From the NCBI GenBank assembly GCA_021234535.1, contig SFZH01000008.1, positions 23,247,603-23,311,602 on the forward strand: DNA of 64,000 bases. The letters are read 5' to 3'. Position 1 is the first letter of the stretch. Every line of letters starts with the position of its first letter. The notes below the pieces were generated by a model. It ran no database searches and was not told where the DNA came from. It worked only from the letters and a program-made list of their open reading frames with translations. The stretch comes from Stichopus chloronotus (lineage: Eukaryota > Echinodermata > Holothuroidea > Aspidochirotida > Stichopodidae). The position numbers and the translations under genes are program-made. Shown in pieces: positions 25,891 to 37,177 of the stretch.

Positions 25891-28800
25891 AGGAACAAAA
25901 TGTTCTGATACTGTCTTCCAATTTACAAACAGTACTTCTACGAAGTGAACAGTGTTTTGATGTTCTCTACTAGCAATAATTGAGAAGAACTTCACCGTAT
26001 TAATACTTCTCTTGATTTCAAAAGCAATACTGCTAAAAATAGAAAAGTCCCTTCAGGTCTCCTACTGTCATTTCGACTCAAGCAAATGACTTTTGTTTTT
26101 TAATTGTCCTTAGAATTTGCTTCATCAGACTGAAATCAAGTCACCATTTCTTGATACCACGGACAGTGTAAAAGGAAGCAAAGAACTACATGCGAGCATT
26201 TGTTAATTTTCAGAGAAAACCAGATTCTGCCAGATGACCTGTCTTTCAGACAATAGAAGTAGTAAGGTCCTTATAAACAAAAATGCTAAATACATCTACA
26301 GCAGAATGTCTGACACAGTGATCATAAAACCTGACCATGAACTAGGTCCATGGTACAGTACTTCATTTGGAAAATTGTATTAATTACATAGTGTTTGGTA
26401 GGAAGACCAAGGCAATTATATTTCCATTTCATTTCTGACCTGGTTTTGGTGATCCATTGAAATCCCTGAGAGGATTCTACTATTGTTTCTTCTTTGGACA
26501 AACACAATTACACTGAACAGAGAAGAACAGTACTTCACCATCATCAACAATGTATGGCATCTTTATACAGTAGGCCTAAGTCTCAAGCAATGTCTGTAAT
26601 GAACGGAGAGAATCTCCTCTAACCCTACTGTAGGTGCCGTAAATCCGACTGACGGCATATTTTGCTGTCTGGCAGAAGAACCAGTAATCTTTTGTTTTGT
26701 TTCAATACATTACAATAATTCTTTTTACGAAGATACTTACGGATCAACCAACAACAGAGGCAGGGCTGTTTCTTGGATTTTTGAAGGAGCATTAAAGCCC
26801 ATACAGTATACACCTTTCAAGAGTTCAGGGGCCCTGAATGAATTGAAACAAGAAATATGCAAGTAAATGACATCATACCATTACATTACTGTACATACTG
26901 AAAATACAAGGAAGTCTAATAAAATCATAATGTAAGCAGAAGCAAATGTAATCCCTAGTGTTCATTTTCCTCAACAAGTATAAAAAATCAATGCAACTGT
27001 ATGTTGTAGTTTGTGCTGTTACAATTAGGCTGGGTGTTACGGTAGTCCAACAAAAATTTCCCTCCGAATTTCTTGTGAAAAGGATTCAGGTCTTGAAATT
27101 CAGGCCTTAAAAGACAGTTACTTTACAGTACAACACTAAGCAAACACACGAGTCTGAAGAAAGCCTGTGACCTATACACAGTATTACAATTTCACGCCAG
27201 GTGGAACCAAGTGAACAATTTTGAACTGATTTGGAATTTTTTTTCACAAGGTCAGTTCAGATGACAAAACCTTAGGATACTGATGATGACCCTTAGAAGT
27301 CAAAAGATGAACCGTATGGTCTCAGTGTATTCACAATATTTCTTTGGTTCCAGCAGCGGTCTTGTGAGAGATAGAGCCAATATTGTAGATGTGGAACAAA
27401 CAGAATGGCAGTGGCGCACCTAGAGGTTGGTGATTAATCACAATTGCACACACAGGTGACAATTTATATGGTTTTATCACAATCAAATACTGTACTTCCT
27501 TCTGTAGACTGTAATCAACTAAATATAGCTAGAAAAAACTTATTATTTATAATTAATTGTATCCAACAGCAAGTAGATTGTCAAAACAGACACAAGTGAA
27601 AGCTGCCCTTTTCAGAAAGTATTACACAGAAGAGGCTCACGAAAATCATTTGAATTGTGCTTTAGTTTCAACAAGTCCTCGGAGCAAATTTAAGGGTCAT
27701 GAAAACCAAGAAAAAGTATACACTGTAGATACTCACAATCGTAACTCTTCGAAGGATTTGACAGAGAAAAGAGGAGAATTTGGATCATTCTGTTGAACTT
27801 CTAGTTGTGATGATGACTTAATTTGTACAAGTCTTGAATGAAGAGCTTTATTCAGCATAGAAGCATCAGCAGCTGCCTGGCCAGGGTCCTGTTTATCTTC
27901 TTCACTAGCTGAAGAAAAATCAAACATGTTTCGGTCATTTTTTTTTTTCACAATAAAAATATATCAAGTGCACATGATGCATTGTGATTTAGTAGATAGT
28001 CACGAGGCGTGGTCTATAGCATAACTGAAGTGATGAGGTGAAACAAACCGAGAAGAGCAGAAAAGGTTTTTGGCATTGCACTGCAGTGGTGTACCTACGG
28101 TACAGGGGGTACTTCCACTAATACCTGAACAGTGCTACTGAATTAAATTTTTAATTATGAGAACTGGGAACATTACAGGGTAGGCCTACAGTACAGCAGC
28201 CTGCTATACAGTGGGCTATGCATGTCCTGAAATTTCAGTGAAAAATGTAATTACACACATCTGTACTGCTTTGCATGTACAACTGGGGTGTGTTTTCTGC
28301 TCATATTCAATGACCTTGAAATTTCCCCAGGGCTGAGGATTCTCTCTTCCACACATCATGGTAACGAAAATAATTACTGACCGTCCATCCAGCATTTAAA
28401 CAACTTCAGTGGAAAATCTTGCAATAGGTTGGGACAGTTGTCTGTCACTGCTACAGTACTTCCTTTTATGGACAGACCACCTGCGAGACCACAGGGCATT
28501 AGGAAATCAAGTCGTGAAAGCCAAGCATCTGCTTCCTCACATGAGGTCAAAAGGCAGTCATGTGACACCCACAAAATTCACAGTTTTTCTGGGGAAAGAC
28601 ACTCACAAGTTGCCTGGGAATGAACACATAATGTGTAAAACCATGGGCTAATCACCATTTCATGGACTGTAAACACATGTTAACAAAATGTTTGTAATGA
28701 TGGAATGCTTACAGTCCACTGTCCATTCTGTAAACAGTGTATTGTATCCACATTGCTTCTGGCATGCAACTCTTACTCCCATTTAGAGTATTGTTTAGGA

Positions 28801-31800
28801 ACTCATGTACTGTGTGCACATGTTAACAAAATGTCTGCAGCACATGTAACAGTATCAAGAATTGTACAGTAGTTTAAAACAGTAGTTCTTATGTTTTGAA
28901 TTTGTACCCTGGAAACACTTTACTGCATATACTGATTAGTACTGCAGTGTGTTTGTACAGTAAGTTTGTGTCTCTTGTGCACTGTTAAAAGACTGTTCTA
29001 AACTGACATCTTTGATTGTAGGCCAATCAGAATGAAATTTCAGTGGTTCTAGTTAATATACAATAAGTGGGAGTAAGAAATGTGTGGCAGAAGCCATGTG
29101 GAAACAATACACTGAGTACACTATGGACAGCATTACACTGTCGCAAACATTTTGTCAACATGTGTACACAGTAGAAGAGTTTGGAAATATTGAACTGTAC
29201 TGTAACTGTAGACAAGTATCTGTGTCTCCAACAACACTGAATTACTGCACTGCATGTAGAGAACTTACCATGAGGATCTGAACCCTTTGCATGATCACCT
29301 CCAGGAGATGGCTCTGGTTTAATGGACATCTGCTTTACCTGAAATGAACGCAACAAATGTTGACATCCATGTAAGAGTAATAACAACAACGAAATAAGAC
29401 TTGTAACATACCAAATCCACCCAAGTACCCATGGCACTTTACAAAACAACAAGGAAAAATTTAGCAAAAGTAAGAAATAAGGAACATGGTCAACAAAATA
29501 TTACAGTTACAAAGCGGTACGTGTGAGGCGAGATGATGATTCACATGAACCACGACTCCAAGAATATTGCAAACTGTACTGACTATAGTACAACTAAAAT
29601 GTACTGCTATACTTACAAGCATTAATTTATAGGGGGCAATTTCTTTGCATTCACGAATATTGCCACTCTGATATTCCCTTCAGCTTAAGTCACTTTTTGC
29701 TTGGCTCGCTTCACTTTTTGAAACATCCATTTCTATTTATGCTTTTACCCTTTCAGTTTTGACTATTCTGACATTTATTTGACAACTTGTAATTTGGTGT
29801 CTGGACGTTTACCCCAGTTTGACTCACAAAAACACCTGTGACATTTATCGCATTCGTAACACTAAAATCCAGCTACCTGTTGTGGCTACGACATTTGTAC
29901 CATACTTTTTTGCCTGATAAATGTAACCATTAACAGGCAGTAGAAATTTGCAGCAAAAAAGAAGTTAAAAATAAAAGTGATCTGACCCATACTTCAAAAT
30001 GGTTTGATCGCAGCAATTTTTTTACTGTGTGTAACGTTATGTTTTCCAGAAAGGTGTTTGGCGCTTTGATTGCATCTGTAAGACAGCTAAGGTAAGGAAG
30101 GTACAAGGTCAAGCACTTCTGCTTGGGCTCTGTTTGATCCACTATGTACAGTATATGTTGTGTATACGTAATGTGCATATGAAAGCACTCTGTTCTCATT
30201 AATTGCTTAGAGAATCTGTGTGCTGAGTTCGAAAAAAACTAAAAACAAAATAAAAAAATCACCAAAACCGACGGAGATGAAATTGTGCACGAGCACTGCG
30301 CGAATCATCTGTGGGCATTGAGGTTCATAGGGTGTGTAGGGCAACTGAAGTGTGCCTAAAGGTAAACTGGTAACTTGCATGGTCGTTATGGATATACTGT
30401 ACTGGACATCCTGGTTAGGCATAGAGGCAACCTGCACTATTTGCCTATGAGAGTATTGTAAGCAATAACGATCAACACAGCTTCTTTTCAGTATTTTTTC
30501 CCAACATTTCCCGTATTCTCCCTCATTTGTTTTGTTTCTCTGAAGACTTCCAGGTTCCCCCCCCCCTTTTTATTAATAGATAAAAATGTGTCAAGACATG
30601 CAGGATTTTCTGCGAGCGTCACAGACTTCCCGTGAACCAGGTTTGGAAAATTCACAGTTTTCCAACCCTGGAATAAACTAGCTTTAGGAGTAATTTAAAA
30701 ATACCCCCACTTTTGAACTTCTGCCTTTCATTGGAGTCGTAAAGTTGCAGTTGAACCCAACCTACAGAGTAGGCCTCTGGCCTCCAAAGGTTACAGAAGT
30801 GCAAACTTTTCCTCTTTTTTGCATGTGAAGTCAAAGAACATTTGAGATATTTGGGTGGCCATGTAATGTATATGTGCAGTACCTGAGTTAGAGTCCAGTT
30901 GGGAGGGAATGAGATTAAAAATGATGTACTGTACACATAAAACTGGAGTCAAAGTCACGGTTATTGAACATGTCATTGTGCTGACGTTGACATATATTTT
31001 CAGGTGGAGTTGGAGTCGAGGTGGTGGGGAGTATGAACGATGCAGCTGTTGGTTAAAGATACCAAGAGACTGGAGTCAGAGTCGCAGTGTGTAATTGCAC
31101 TGTATTTTGACATGTGTTTTCAGGTTGAGGAGGAGCCAAAGTGGTAATTATACTTGCTGCTGGAGTGGGAGTCATAGTGGTTATACAACTTTTTGATGGA
31201 GTCAGAGTCACAGTGAAGTCAGAGACTGTAGGCTAATTGTAATGTACTTGCTACTGGAGTACAGGGTGAATGTTTGACATGTATTTTTAAATGGAGTCAA
31301 GGTCGAGTTGGTGGGCATGAGAATTATACTGTACATCTATTGTTGAGTTGGCATCTCAGTGACAGTGCAACTTTTAATGGAGTCCCCAGTGCAAATTCCA
31401 GTTAAACCCAGGTAAAATCTGAACTGGGTTCAAGTTCAACTGGACTGAAGTGGACTTTAACTGGGTGACCTGTGTTTTAACTACAGTACTATAGGTTTAA
31501 CTACAGGTAGATTACAGTAAAATCTATGTATAGTAACTCCAACAGCTTGGAGTGGTTGTGAGGATCCAAATCCAAAATTGTCTGCACATCCCAACAAAGT
31601 TTCTGATGTAGTTAAAAAAAAAAAAATTTGAGTGGTATTCTCCAATTTTGCCAGGATTTCATCAAAGTGATAAACTCCTACAGTATTTTGGAATCTCTTT
31701 TCTGAATCATCTTTACATACAGTACTTACAGGTAAGTGTTAGTTTCCTGCAAAAATCTTAGCAATTGTTTTAAAAGTTTGCAGCCCATAAATTTCACCTT

Positions 31801-33705
31801 ATAGGTTCAGTGCATGTTAATAAGGTCTCTTTATCATTACTGTACGTAGGAAAAAAATGCAAGGTATAGTCTGCCTATGTGAAGGAAGAATTTCCAACAT
31901 AGGCCTATAGGAAGAATTTCCATTGATCCTTAAATCCTACACTTACAGTACTCCCAACTTACTGCAGGAAATACACTGCAAAAATACATTCAATTGGATG
32001 CTTTACCCAGACAAAGACCCAGTTGATATACCCAGTTAAAGAAAAACCTAGGTGAAATATCCCCTTGGAAAACCCTGTTGAAATATTCAATTAAAACTTA
32101 AAACCCTGTTGGAAAACACAGAAAACCTAGTTGAAACAACAGCCCAAGGACACTATGGCACCTTGCACATATGTACATGTAAAGTATGAAGTACAGTAAT
32201 GTAAGGAGCATTTTTAATTATTTTGTACAATGGCCCATATGGCCCATTTCTGACTATGAACCCTCACTTTTGTAACATAAACGCTGTAGAGAAAGAAAGA
32301 TATTTCATGCTTTTATACAGTAAAATAGCCCATTTCAGACATTGGACCCCAAACATTGAAACTGCTACCTCTAACAGTACTTCCATGATTCACTGGAGGG
32401 GGACTGATGAAACATATATCCATAGGATACTAAGCATAACAAGGTTTTTCAGAGTTTGAGAGTTTTGGCCCCCAGTGTCCCAACATGACCTTCACCAAAA
32501 ACAATATGGCACACTTTCTCAATATGGCAGACATGCTTACCAAGTTTGACTTTCATCTGACTTCCCTTATTGAGTTAGAGCATACCTAAGCAAGTGTCAG
32601 ATGCACAGACACACATACACACACACCAACCTTAAAACCAATGCTTAAAAACGTACAGGGTTGAAATATCCAGTTGGAAAACCCAGTTCGAATGGTCAGT
32701 TAAAAAAACCCAGTTTTGAATGCTCGGTTAAAAACCCAATTGGAAAACCCAGTTGTAAAAACCCAGTTGAAATGGTCCAAATTCCATATTAAAACCCAGT
32801 TAGGATCCAGTTCAAATGGGTCTGAAAGTTCCCAACTGGAATTTCACCATTAACAACAATAACTCTGACTTTACTGTGAGTTTGAGTCTGACTCCAACGT
32901 TGGAGTCGGAATCACAGTAAAGTTAGAGCTTAAAAGTTAGAGTAAAGAGTTGCAAAGTTGATTTGTGCAGTCTATTAGTAAAGTAGTATGACTGAATTTG
33001 TTACTCCTTGCTCAACTGTGATTCCACTTGTAAAAAAGACCTTCTGAAAGGAGGGGTATTCTAAAATTGTACCTACTGTAGCTAGGCTATATTGCTAATC
33101 GTCACTGTTGTTACTGTGTATGTGAGGGATGCTGTAAATAAGGACATTATGCTGAAATTGAAAACTTTCAATTGTACTTTCTACCACCAGGGACAGGTCT
33201 ATAGACAGTGTACATACTGTACCAGCGATGGAAGGAGCATTAGTGGCTTTTGCCTCAGTTGTACTGCAGCCTGTCAAGGGGTACTGTCGGTCTAAGTAAC
33301 TCTAACAACGTAATGCTTAGCCTACAGTACTTGAAAATGAAATAGGATGAAAACTGGATTGGATAAGGAACTCTCGAAAATGTTGCCATTGATAAAACAC
33401 TGTAACAGCACATTTGACAGAGAAACGCCTACACTACAGTACTGTAGCCTAACTGTTACAAAAGTGTCAATTGTCTTTACCTACTGCAGTTAGGCAATAC
33501 CATGGCAGACGATAGACTTGGTTATAGTCTATCCTAAAAGACTTAAGTTTTGTGCTATATATAGTCTAACTAGACCTACTCCAGTGTGGTGCCTAGGCTA
33601 TTCATGTAGCTCAATAGATAATACAGTTATTGCACAAACCTGTTCAGCGAGATTAGTCTTGCTCGCCTGTTGTTGAAACCCGACATCCCAATCGAGAGAC
33701 GACAT
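15475..33705 (-). CDS. DDX19B: DEAD-box RNA helicase DDX19/DBP5, complete, 11 exons
   Basis: Coding exons in transcript order: 33705-33640, 29338-29269, 27908-27737, 26833-26741, 25503-25401, 23690-23576, 21582-21399, 20321-20084, 18258-18096, 17635-17444, 15533-15475. All have GT-AG borders and matching phases, totalling 1455 nt or 484 aa; human DDX19B is close to 480. Motifs by predicted residue: Q-motif Gln about 123, SGTGKT 144-149, PTYELALQ 174-181, TPGT 223-226, DEAD 248-251, SAT 280-282, ARGID 400-404, HRIGRTGR 431-438. [19 protein letters not shown] is diagnostic of DDX19/DDX25. The protein ends DEIEKIV. DDX19/DBP5 is the ATPase at the cytoplasmic face of the nuclear pore that, with Gle1 and inositol hexakisphosphate, removes export factors from mRNA; it also acts in translation termination. 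The N-terminal 100 residues are polar and less conserved. DDX25 is the alternative name in vertebrates and is not separable here. Confidence 0.95.
15534..17443 (-). other. DDX19 intron 10
   Basis: Between exon 10 and the short last exon. Its only structure is the 41-bp repeat at 16035-16239; the rest looks like ordinary AT-rich intron. Confidence 0.7.
16035..16239. repeat. 41-bp imperfect tandem repeat, about five copies
   Basis: A block starting GAATATCAATAATACTGTAT and ending CACTGGATGGGGGTTT recurs with substitutions and a small insertion in the fourth copy. Confidence 0.85.
18466..19036. repeat. 35-bp minisatellite with 144-bp higher-order structure
   Basis: The base unit begins GACATATTCTGTTATGACCA and continues TATAATGCCACACCA. 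Variants (ATAATG/ATAACG, GCC/GGC, CATATT/CGTATT, an extra C4 block) follow a fixed order of four. The C-block recurs at 18631, 18775 and 18919, exactly 144 bases apart. It lies in DDX19 intron 8. Direct repeats have no unique spacers, so this is not a CRISPR array. Confidence 0.93.
20355..20736. mobile_element. TTAA-flanked MITE, copy 1 (DDX19 intron 7)
   Basis: About 380 bp bounded by TTAAAGGGAATTAGGGC on the left and its near-inverse CCCTATTTCCCTTTAA on the right. The interior is clearly homologous to 35035-35389, including the words TCTCATCAATAAACA and AATAACTGAATTTCTAT. T and A homopolymers have grown in its right part. TTAA at both ends fits a piggyBac-type target duplication, although TA is also possible. 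No transposase. Confidence 0.8.
21041..21385 (-). repeat. Second array of the 145-bp dispersed tandem repeat, inverted
   Basis: The reverse complement matches the array in SLC51A intron 1: GTTTACAAGGTTTTCACA recurs about every 135-140 bases with TGACCT hexamers between. It includes a perfect DR1 (minus strand) at 21366-21378 and a DR4 at 21356-21371. It lies in DDX19 intron 7, directly beside exon 7. Confidence 0.85.
21583..23575 (-). other. DDX19 intron 6
   Basis: Between exons 6 and 7. Several open frames on both strands (22046-22783, 22919-23213) show no domains and no splice logic. I see no structured repeat. Confidence 0.65.
23860..24080. repeat. Degenerate tandem repeat with CATCAC...CTGTCACTCCCTAAT blocks
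   Basis: Three to four imperfect copies of about 55-60 bp (for example AACATCACCAGGTAACCCTG near 23970) in DDX19 intron 5. Confidence 0.6.
24478..25187. repeat. 71-bp tandem repeat, ten copies, alternating as 142-bp dimers
   Basis: The unit starts GATGTAACCAATAACATACT, includes ACAGTACTGTATACAC and ends TTATATGGTTTTT. Copies 1-9 alternate strictly between CACTGTATAGC and CACGGTATAGC, so the array was amplified as two-unit blocks. The last copy breaks the pattern and is more diverged. In DDX19 intron 5. Confidence 0.95.
25808..25892. repeat. (GAAA)n microsatellite
   Basis: About 21 tetranucleotides, purine-rich on the plus strand, in DDX19 intron 4. Frames reading KERKKERK across it are artefacts. 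Confidence 0.97.
29339..33639 (-). other. DDX19 intron 1 (4.3 kb)
   Basis: It separates the 22-codon first exon from exon 2. It contains degenerate repeats of GGAGTCAGAGTCACAGTG type (30990-31400) and AAACCCAGTTGAAA type (31985-32850). No coding signal stands out. Confidence 0.7.
31985..32850. repeat. Degenerate (AAACCCAGTTGAAA)n-type repeat
   Basis: The words CCCAGTTGAAA, CCCAGTTGGAAAA and CCCAGTTAAAA recur in two clusters (31990-32130 and 32650-32820), separated by unrelated sequence. A related CCAGTTAAACCCAGG stretch lies at 31398. Confidence 0.6.
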
Positions 33706-33870
33706 GGCTTCGAACAGATTTGTTGCTAAAAGAAGCAAAGGTAGCCAACTAAATAGGGAAAAAAATGAAAATTTCTGTCTCTTCTGGTAGTATGTAATCT
33801 GAGAGTTCACTGATCTAAGTTTTAACTTAAAGTAGACTTCTGTGCTGCGTTTACTGCATTTCTTGCACTT

Positions 33871-33873
33871 CAT
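33871..33873 (-). other. DDX19B: Upstream in-frame ATG of DDX19
   Basis: The frame of the chosen start (33705) stays open back to an ATG here, which would add 56 residues. That extension is rich in Lys and aromatics, has no counterpart in DDX19 proteins, and ends with a pyrimidine tract and TTTAG that looks like an acceptor. I therefore prefer 33705, whose product begins MSSLDWDVG like other family N-termini. Confidence 0.4.
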
Positions 33874-34073
33874 GCAGGTTGTGTAGTCTATACTACGTAA
33901 GTTTCACCACAGTGCATGGAGCGCAAGGCAAAGAGCCTTGGCCGGCTTCACATGTTCATGCGTTGTTCGTGCGTTATCCTGTGAACTATAAACCCTTAAA
34001 GTTACGGCAAGCCAAATGGTAAAAAAGTCCAGAAGAGACCACAGCCCGCAAATGGGTTAAATCATTGCGTAAA

Positions 34074-34332
34074 GCTCGGGTCACACTAGCCGCTAGTGAC
34101 TAGTGCGATTCAACGCGCGATTTAGTTCTCAACTACATTTGTACAACCTAAATTGCCGTTTACTGTACATTAAGGAACCCAAAATATGAGCTATTCTCCT
34201 TTTTCAAGAAAGCCAGCATTAAGAGAAATTATGACGCTATTTTATTCGGAACAACTTTTATGATCAACTCAATTTGCATTAATTTAGTTGAAAGTTGAAT
34301 TGCGTATTGAATAGCGCTAGTGTGACAAGGGC
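34074..34332. mobile_element. MITE with about 22-bp terminal inverted repeats
   Basis: Left end GCTCGGGTCACACTAGCCG (34074 on) and right end GCGCTAGTGTGACAAGGGC are inverted near-matches sharing GTCACACTAGC. The element is about 260 bp, AT-rich inside and non-coding. It sits about 370 bases upstream of the DDX19 start codon. Confidence 0.75.
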
Positions 34333-34337
34333 TTGTT

Positions 34338-34412
34338 ACGTCCCATTTTGTAACAATTGACCAAAATGTAACAACTTGGTCCAAAATGTAACAACTTTCT
34401 GCCCAAAATGTA
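34338..34412. repeat. Short tandem repeat of CCAAAATGTAACAACTT
   Basis: Three to four imperfect copies immediately beyond the right end of the neighbouring MITE. Confidence 0.7.
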
Positions 34413-35034
34413 ATAACATGGAGGTTCACATCAGAGGGTATTGAAAAATCTCCAACATGACTGTCATATTTTTAAAGTGCCGTAACTTAACCAAACACGG
34501 TCGGATCGGACTGGGAAATACATCATTCAATTTCTCATGATATATTCCACACCTGGAATACATTTCTGGGTTCTTCTGTGTCGCAATGAAAATCAAAATG
34601 GCCGCCTTACGTCAGTTTGGGCTAAAACTAAGCTCAGTGTGATCTTAAAGATCTAGAAAGTCGAATTATAGTGCCTTATTTTACTCTGACTACCAATTTC
34701 TGGGTGTCTTCTGTGGAGCATAAGAAATCCAAGACGACGGATAAAATGAAGGACCCCAAAATTTTGGGTGGAAACATGGCAATTGGATCGGTAGGCCAAG
34801 CTTCTTCTGTAGCAAGCCGTCGTTAGCCGTCTGAGTTTAAATATTCGTGGTTGCTTCTAATAGAGCACAAAGGAAAGTATCGTCTGAAATTATTTCTCCG
34901 TTATCAATACAATTCGCAAACCTTGATTTGTCGAAGAGATCTGTTAGATTTTTTGACATTTTGTAGGTGATGATTTGTTGTTCGGGGAACAGTTTAATTG
35001 AGGGGTTTTAAGGAATAAGGTGACATGTTTGCTA

Positions 35035-35389
35035 TTAAAGGGAAATAGGGCGTTTAGAATACACCAACATGACATACAAAAGAAGTAGCTTTAGTCATTG
35101 TTAAACCATTCAATCTCATCAATAAACACCTGCAAAAGCTTCATCTCCTCAAAACATTATGCATGTGATAAGTAACGGAAGATGCATCATTTAAATTTTG
35201 AAAAGTTTGGGTGAACAAATTAGTGTTGAGTAAGAAATAACTGAATTTCTATTTGTGAAAAGCTTATTTCTTGAAAAGAAGGCTACTGCTCTTCCTTATT
35301 TTGAATAATCTATCATTCTACGTCCACAAACATTGGTTTAAAAAATATGGATGTTTTCTCTAAAATGCAAACGCCCTGTTTCCCTTTAA
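35035..35389. mobile_element. TTAA-flanked MITE, copy 2
   Basis: Ends TTAAAGGGAAATAGGGCGTT and AACGCCCTGTTTCCCTTTAA form a 21-bp inverted repeat with one mismatch. The interior matches the copy at 20355-20736 over its whole length. This copy lacks the homopolymer growth seen in the other and is probably nearer the founder sequence. Confidence 0.88.
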
Positions 35390-35936
35390 GGCATGTTTCA
35401 AATGCATTGTTTTAATGTGAGGAGTAAAAACAAGTTTATAAACCAATGATGGGTTACTGCCATATTTTTCTCACTTACGATTTTTTTTTTTTTTTCAGTC
35501 AGCGTAATCCACAATTTAATGGCGCTGTTACTTTTCTAAGTGAGTAATCTCTCATAAGAAGTTTTCATGGTTGTGCAAAGTTGACCGACAGAGGGTAACG
35601 CCAGATAATGTACCGCCTACCCTTCATGTATTTGAAATGGTAGTTTTTCTTGACAAAATGACCACTACATGACCTTATACCCCAAATTTCCCAGCAACAC
35701 GTATGTACCACCAGTCAACAATTATATTGACCAATTACTATGAAAATCTGTAGGAGGAGATACGAGTTTTCACAAAATGGCCGAAAGTGACCGCCATATG
35801 ACGTCGTGAATATTTTCTGCCCAGTTGGCCATGTAATAACATCCGCCATTAACGCGAAAACACAAAAATTGTGTAAATATATGATTTTTACAGAGGACTA
35901 CTAAAATGAAATGTTATCTGATCATTTCGTGACGTC

Positions 35937-35995
35937 ACACCGACAGACAGCTTTGATCGGACACTCGTAGTCCGATAAAAGCTCTCTGTCGGTGT
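35937..35995. repeat. Hairpin: 26-bp arms, 7-base loop
   Basis: ACACCGACAGACAGCTTTGA (35937 on) pairs with the segment ending TCTCTGTCGGTGT at 35995; 24 of 26 positions pair around the loop ACTCGTA (35963-35969). It could be a MITE core or a small hairpin RNA gene. Confidence 0.85.
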
Positions 35996-36127
35996 TAAGT
36001 CTGGAAATAATTAGTAAAAATTTGATTTTCTTAGTCATGCGATACAAATCATTTACTTACACAAGTTGGCAAATTTTTAGTTCTTTCCGATCAGAGATGG
36101 AGAGAATATTTATTAAAAATCAAAAAC

Positions 36128-36154
36128 AAATCGGATCGTAATGAGATCCGATTT
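36128..36154. repeat. Hairpin: AAATCGGATC arms, 7-base loop
   Basis: AAATCGGATC, loop GTAATGA, GATCCGATTT. It shares an ATCGGA core with the larger hairpin 150 bases away, which suggests both belong to one decayed element. Confidence 0.8.
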
Positions 36155-36757
36155 TGTTGTAGTGTGACGGCTACTTAATATAGATGTGAAGCAAAAAACA
36201 TTAGCCAGGGACAAAACAATCTTAAAAGCATAAAGCATTAAACACAGCAAAACATTTAATGATCATGAAATGCTGGTAACAACGATTGTTTCACAGAGGT
36301 AATTTGGTCTAATCGTGACAGCCAGATTCATGTAAAATGAAGGCCATTGTGGTGGACTGATCAGCTACGACCCATTTGAGGGAAATTCAAAGGCTTGAAA
36401 AACTTGACCGTGACCGTGGATGACCTGGTGCCTCTGAGTTAGGTCAGAAGAGGTGGCAATAACGTGGCTTTCAATAGTAGGTCATGCGCAGAAGGACCAA
36501 CGCCTCTTTCTGGGTAGGTACAGGTACATCAGGACCAGCAATTTGGAGGGGTGGGTAAAAAAATTATCTAAATTAAGTGTTAAGAGTTCATTGAAAATGG
36601 GGGGAGGGGCTTAAGTTTATTTAGCTCCCAAATTGCGAAATAATATGCTGCATTTACATTTTTTGTTGGAGGAAGGGGGGGGGGGGGGTTGACGACGATC
36701 CCCTATAGTCCCCAGTAGTAGAACCACATGAGGAACCGGTGGCACACTTATATCACT

Positions 36758-36840
36758 TAGCGTATTGTTGGTAGATCTACGAAGACGGTATATGAGAGCC
36801 TCTCATATACCGTCTTCGTAGATCTACCAACAATACGCTA
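36758..36840. repeat. 83-bp perfect palindrome (41-bp arms, 1-base centre)
   Basis: The left arm begins TAGCGTATTGTTGGTAGATC and the right arm ends GATCTACCAACAATACGCTA; all 41 positions pair around a single C at 36799. The pairing continues weakly outward (CTTATATCA against TGATACAAG). Confidence 0.97.
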
Positions 36841-37050
36841 TTGATACAAGCGTAACTTGCATCAATCCTGCCTTTCACGGTACATTGCTTGTGAATACCA
36901 GAGTGCACAACCTGAAAGAGTGCGTAATGCGACAGTATTACGTATCAGCTAAAATAGCTGAGACTACATACGCAATGCACCATCTTGAAATGCAGAGTGC
37001 TCAGCTTATTAACATGGTCATACCTTAGCACTACCATGGTAAAGGAGCGT

Positions 37051-37171
<121 letters not shown>

Positions 37172-37177
37172 TCTTTG

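Noticed and set aside
25596..25995. Frames reading KERKKERK and FLSFFLSF
   Set aside because: Translation of the GAAA microsatellite inside DDX19 intron 4.
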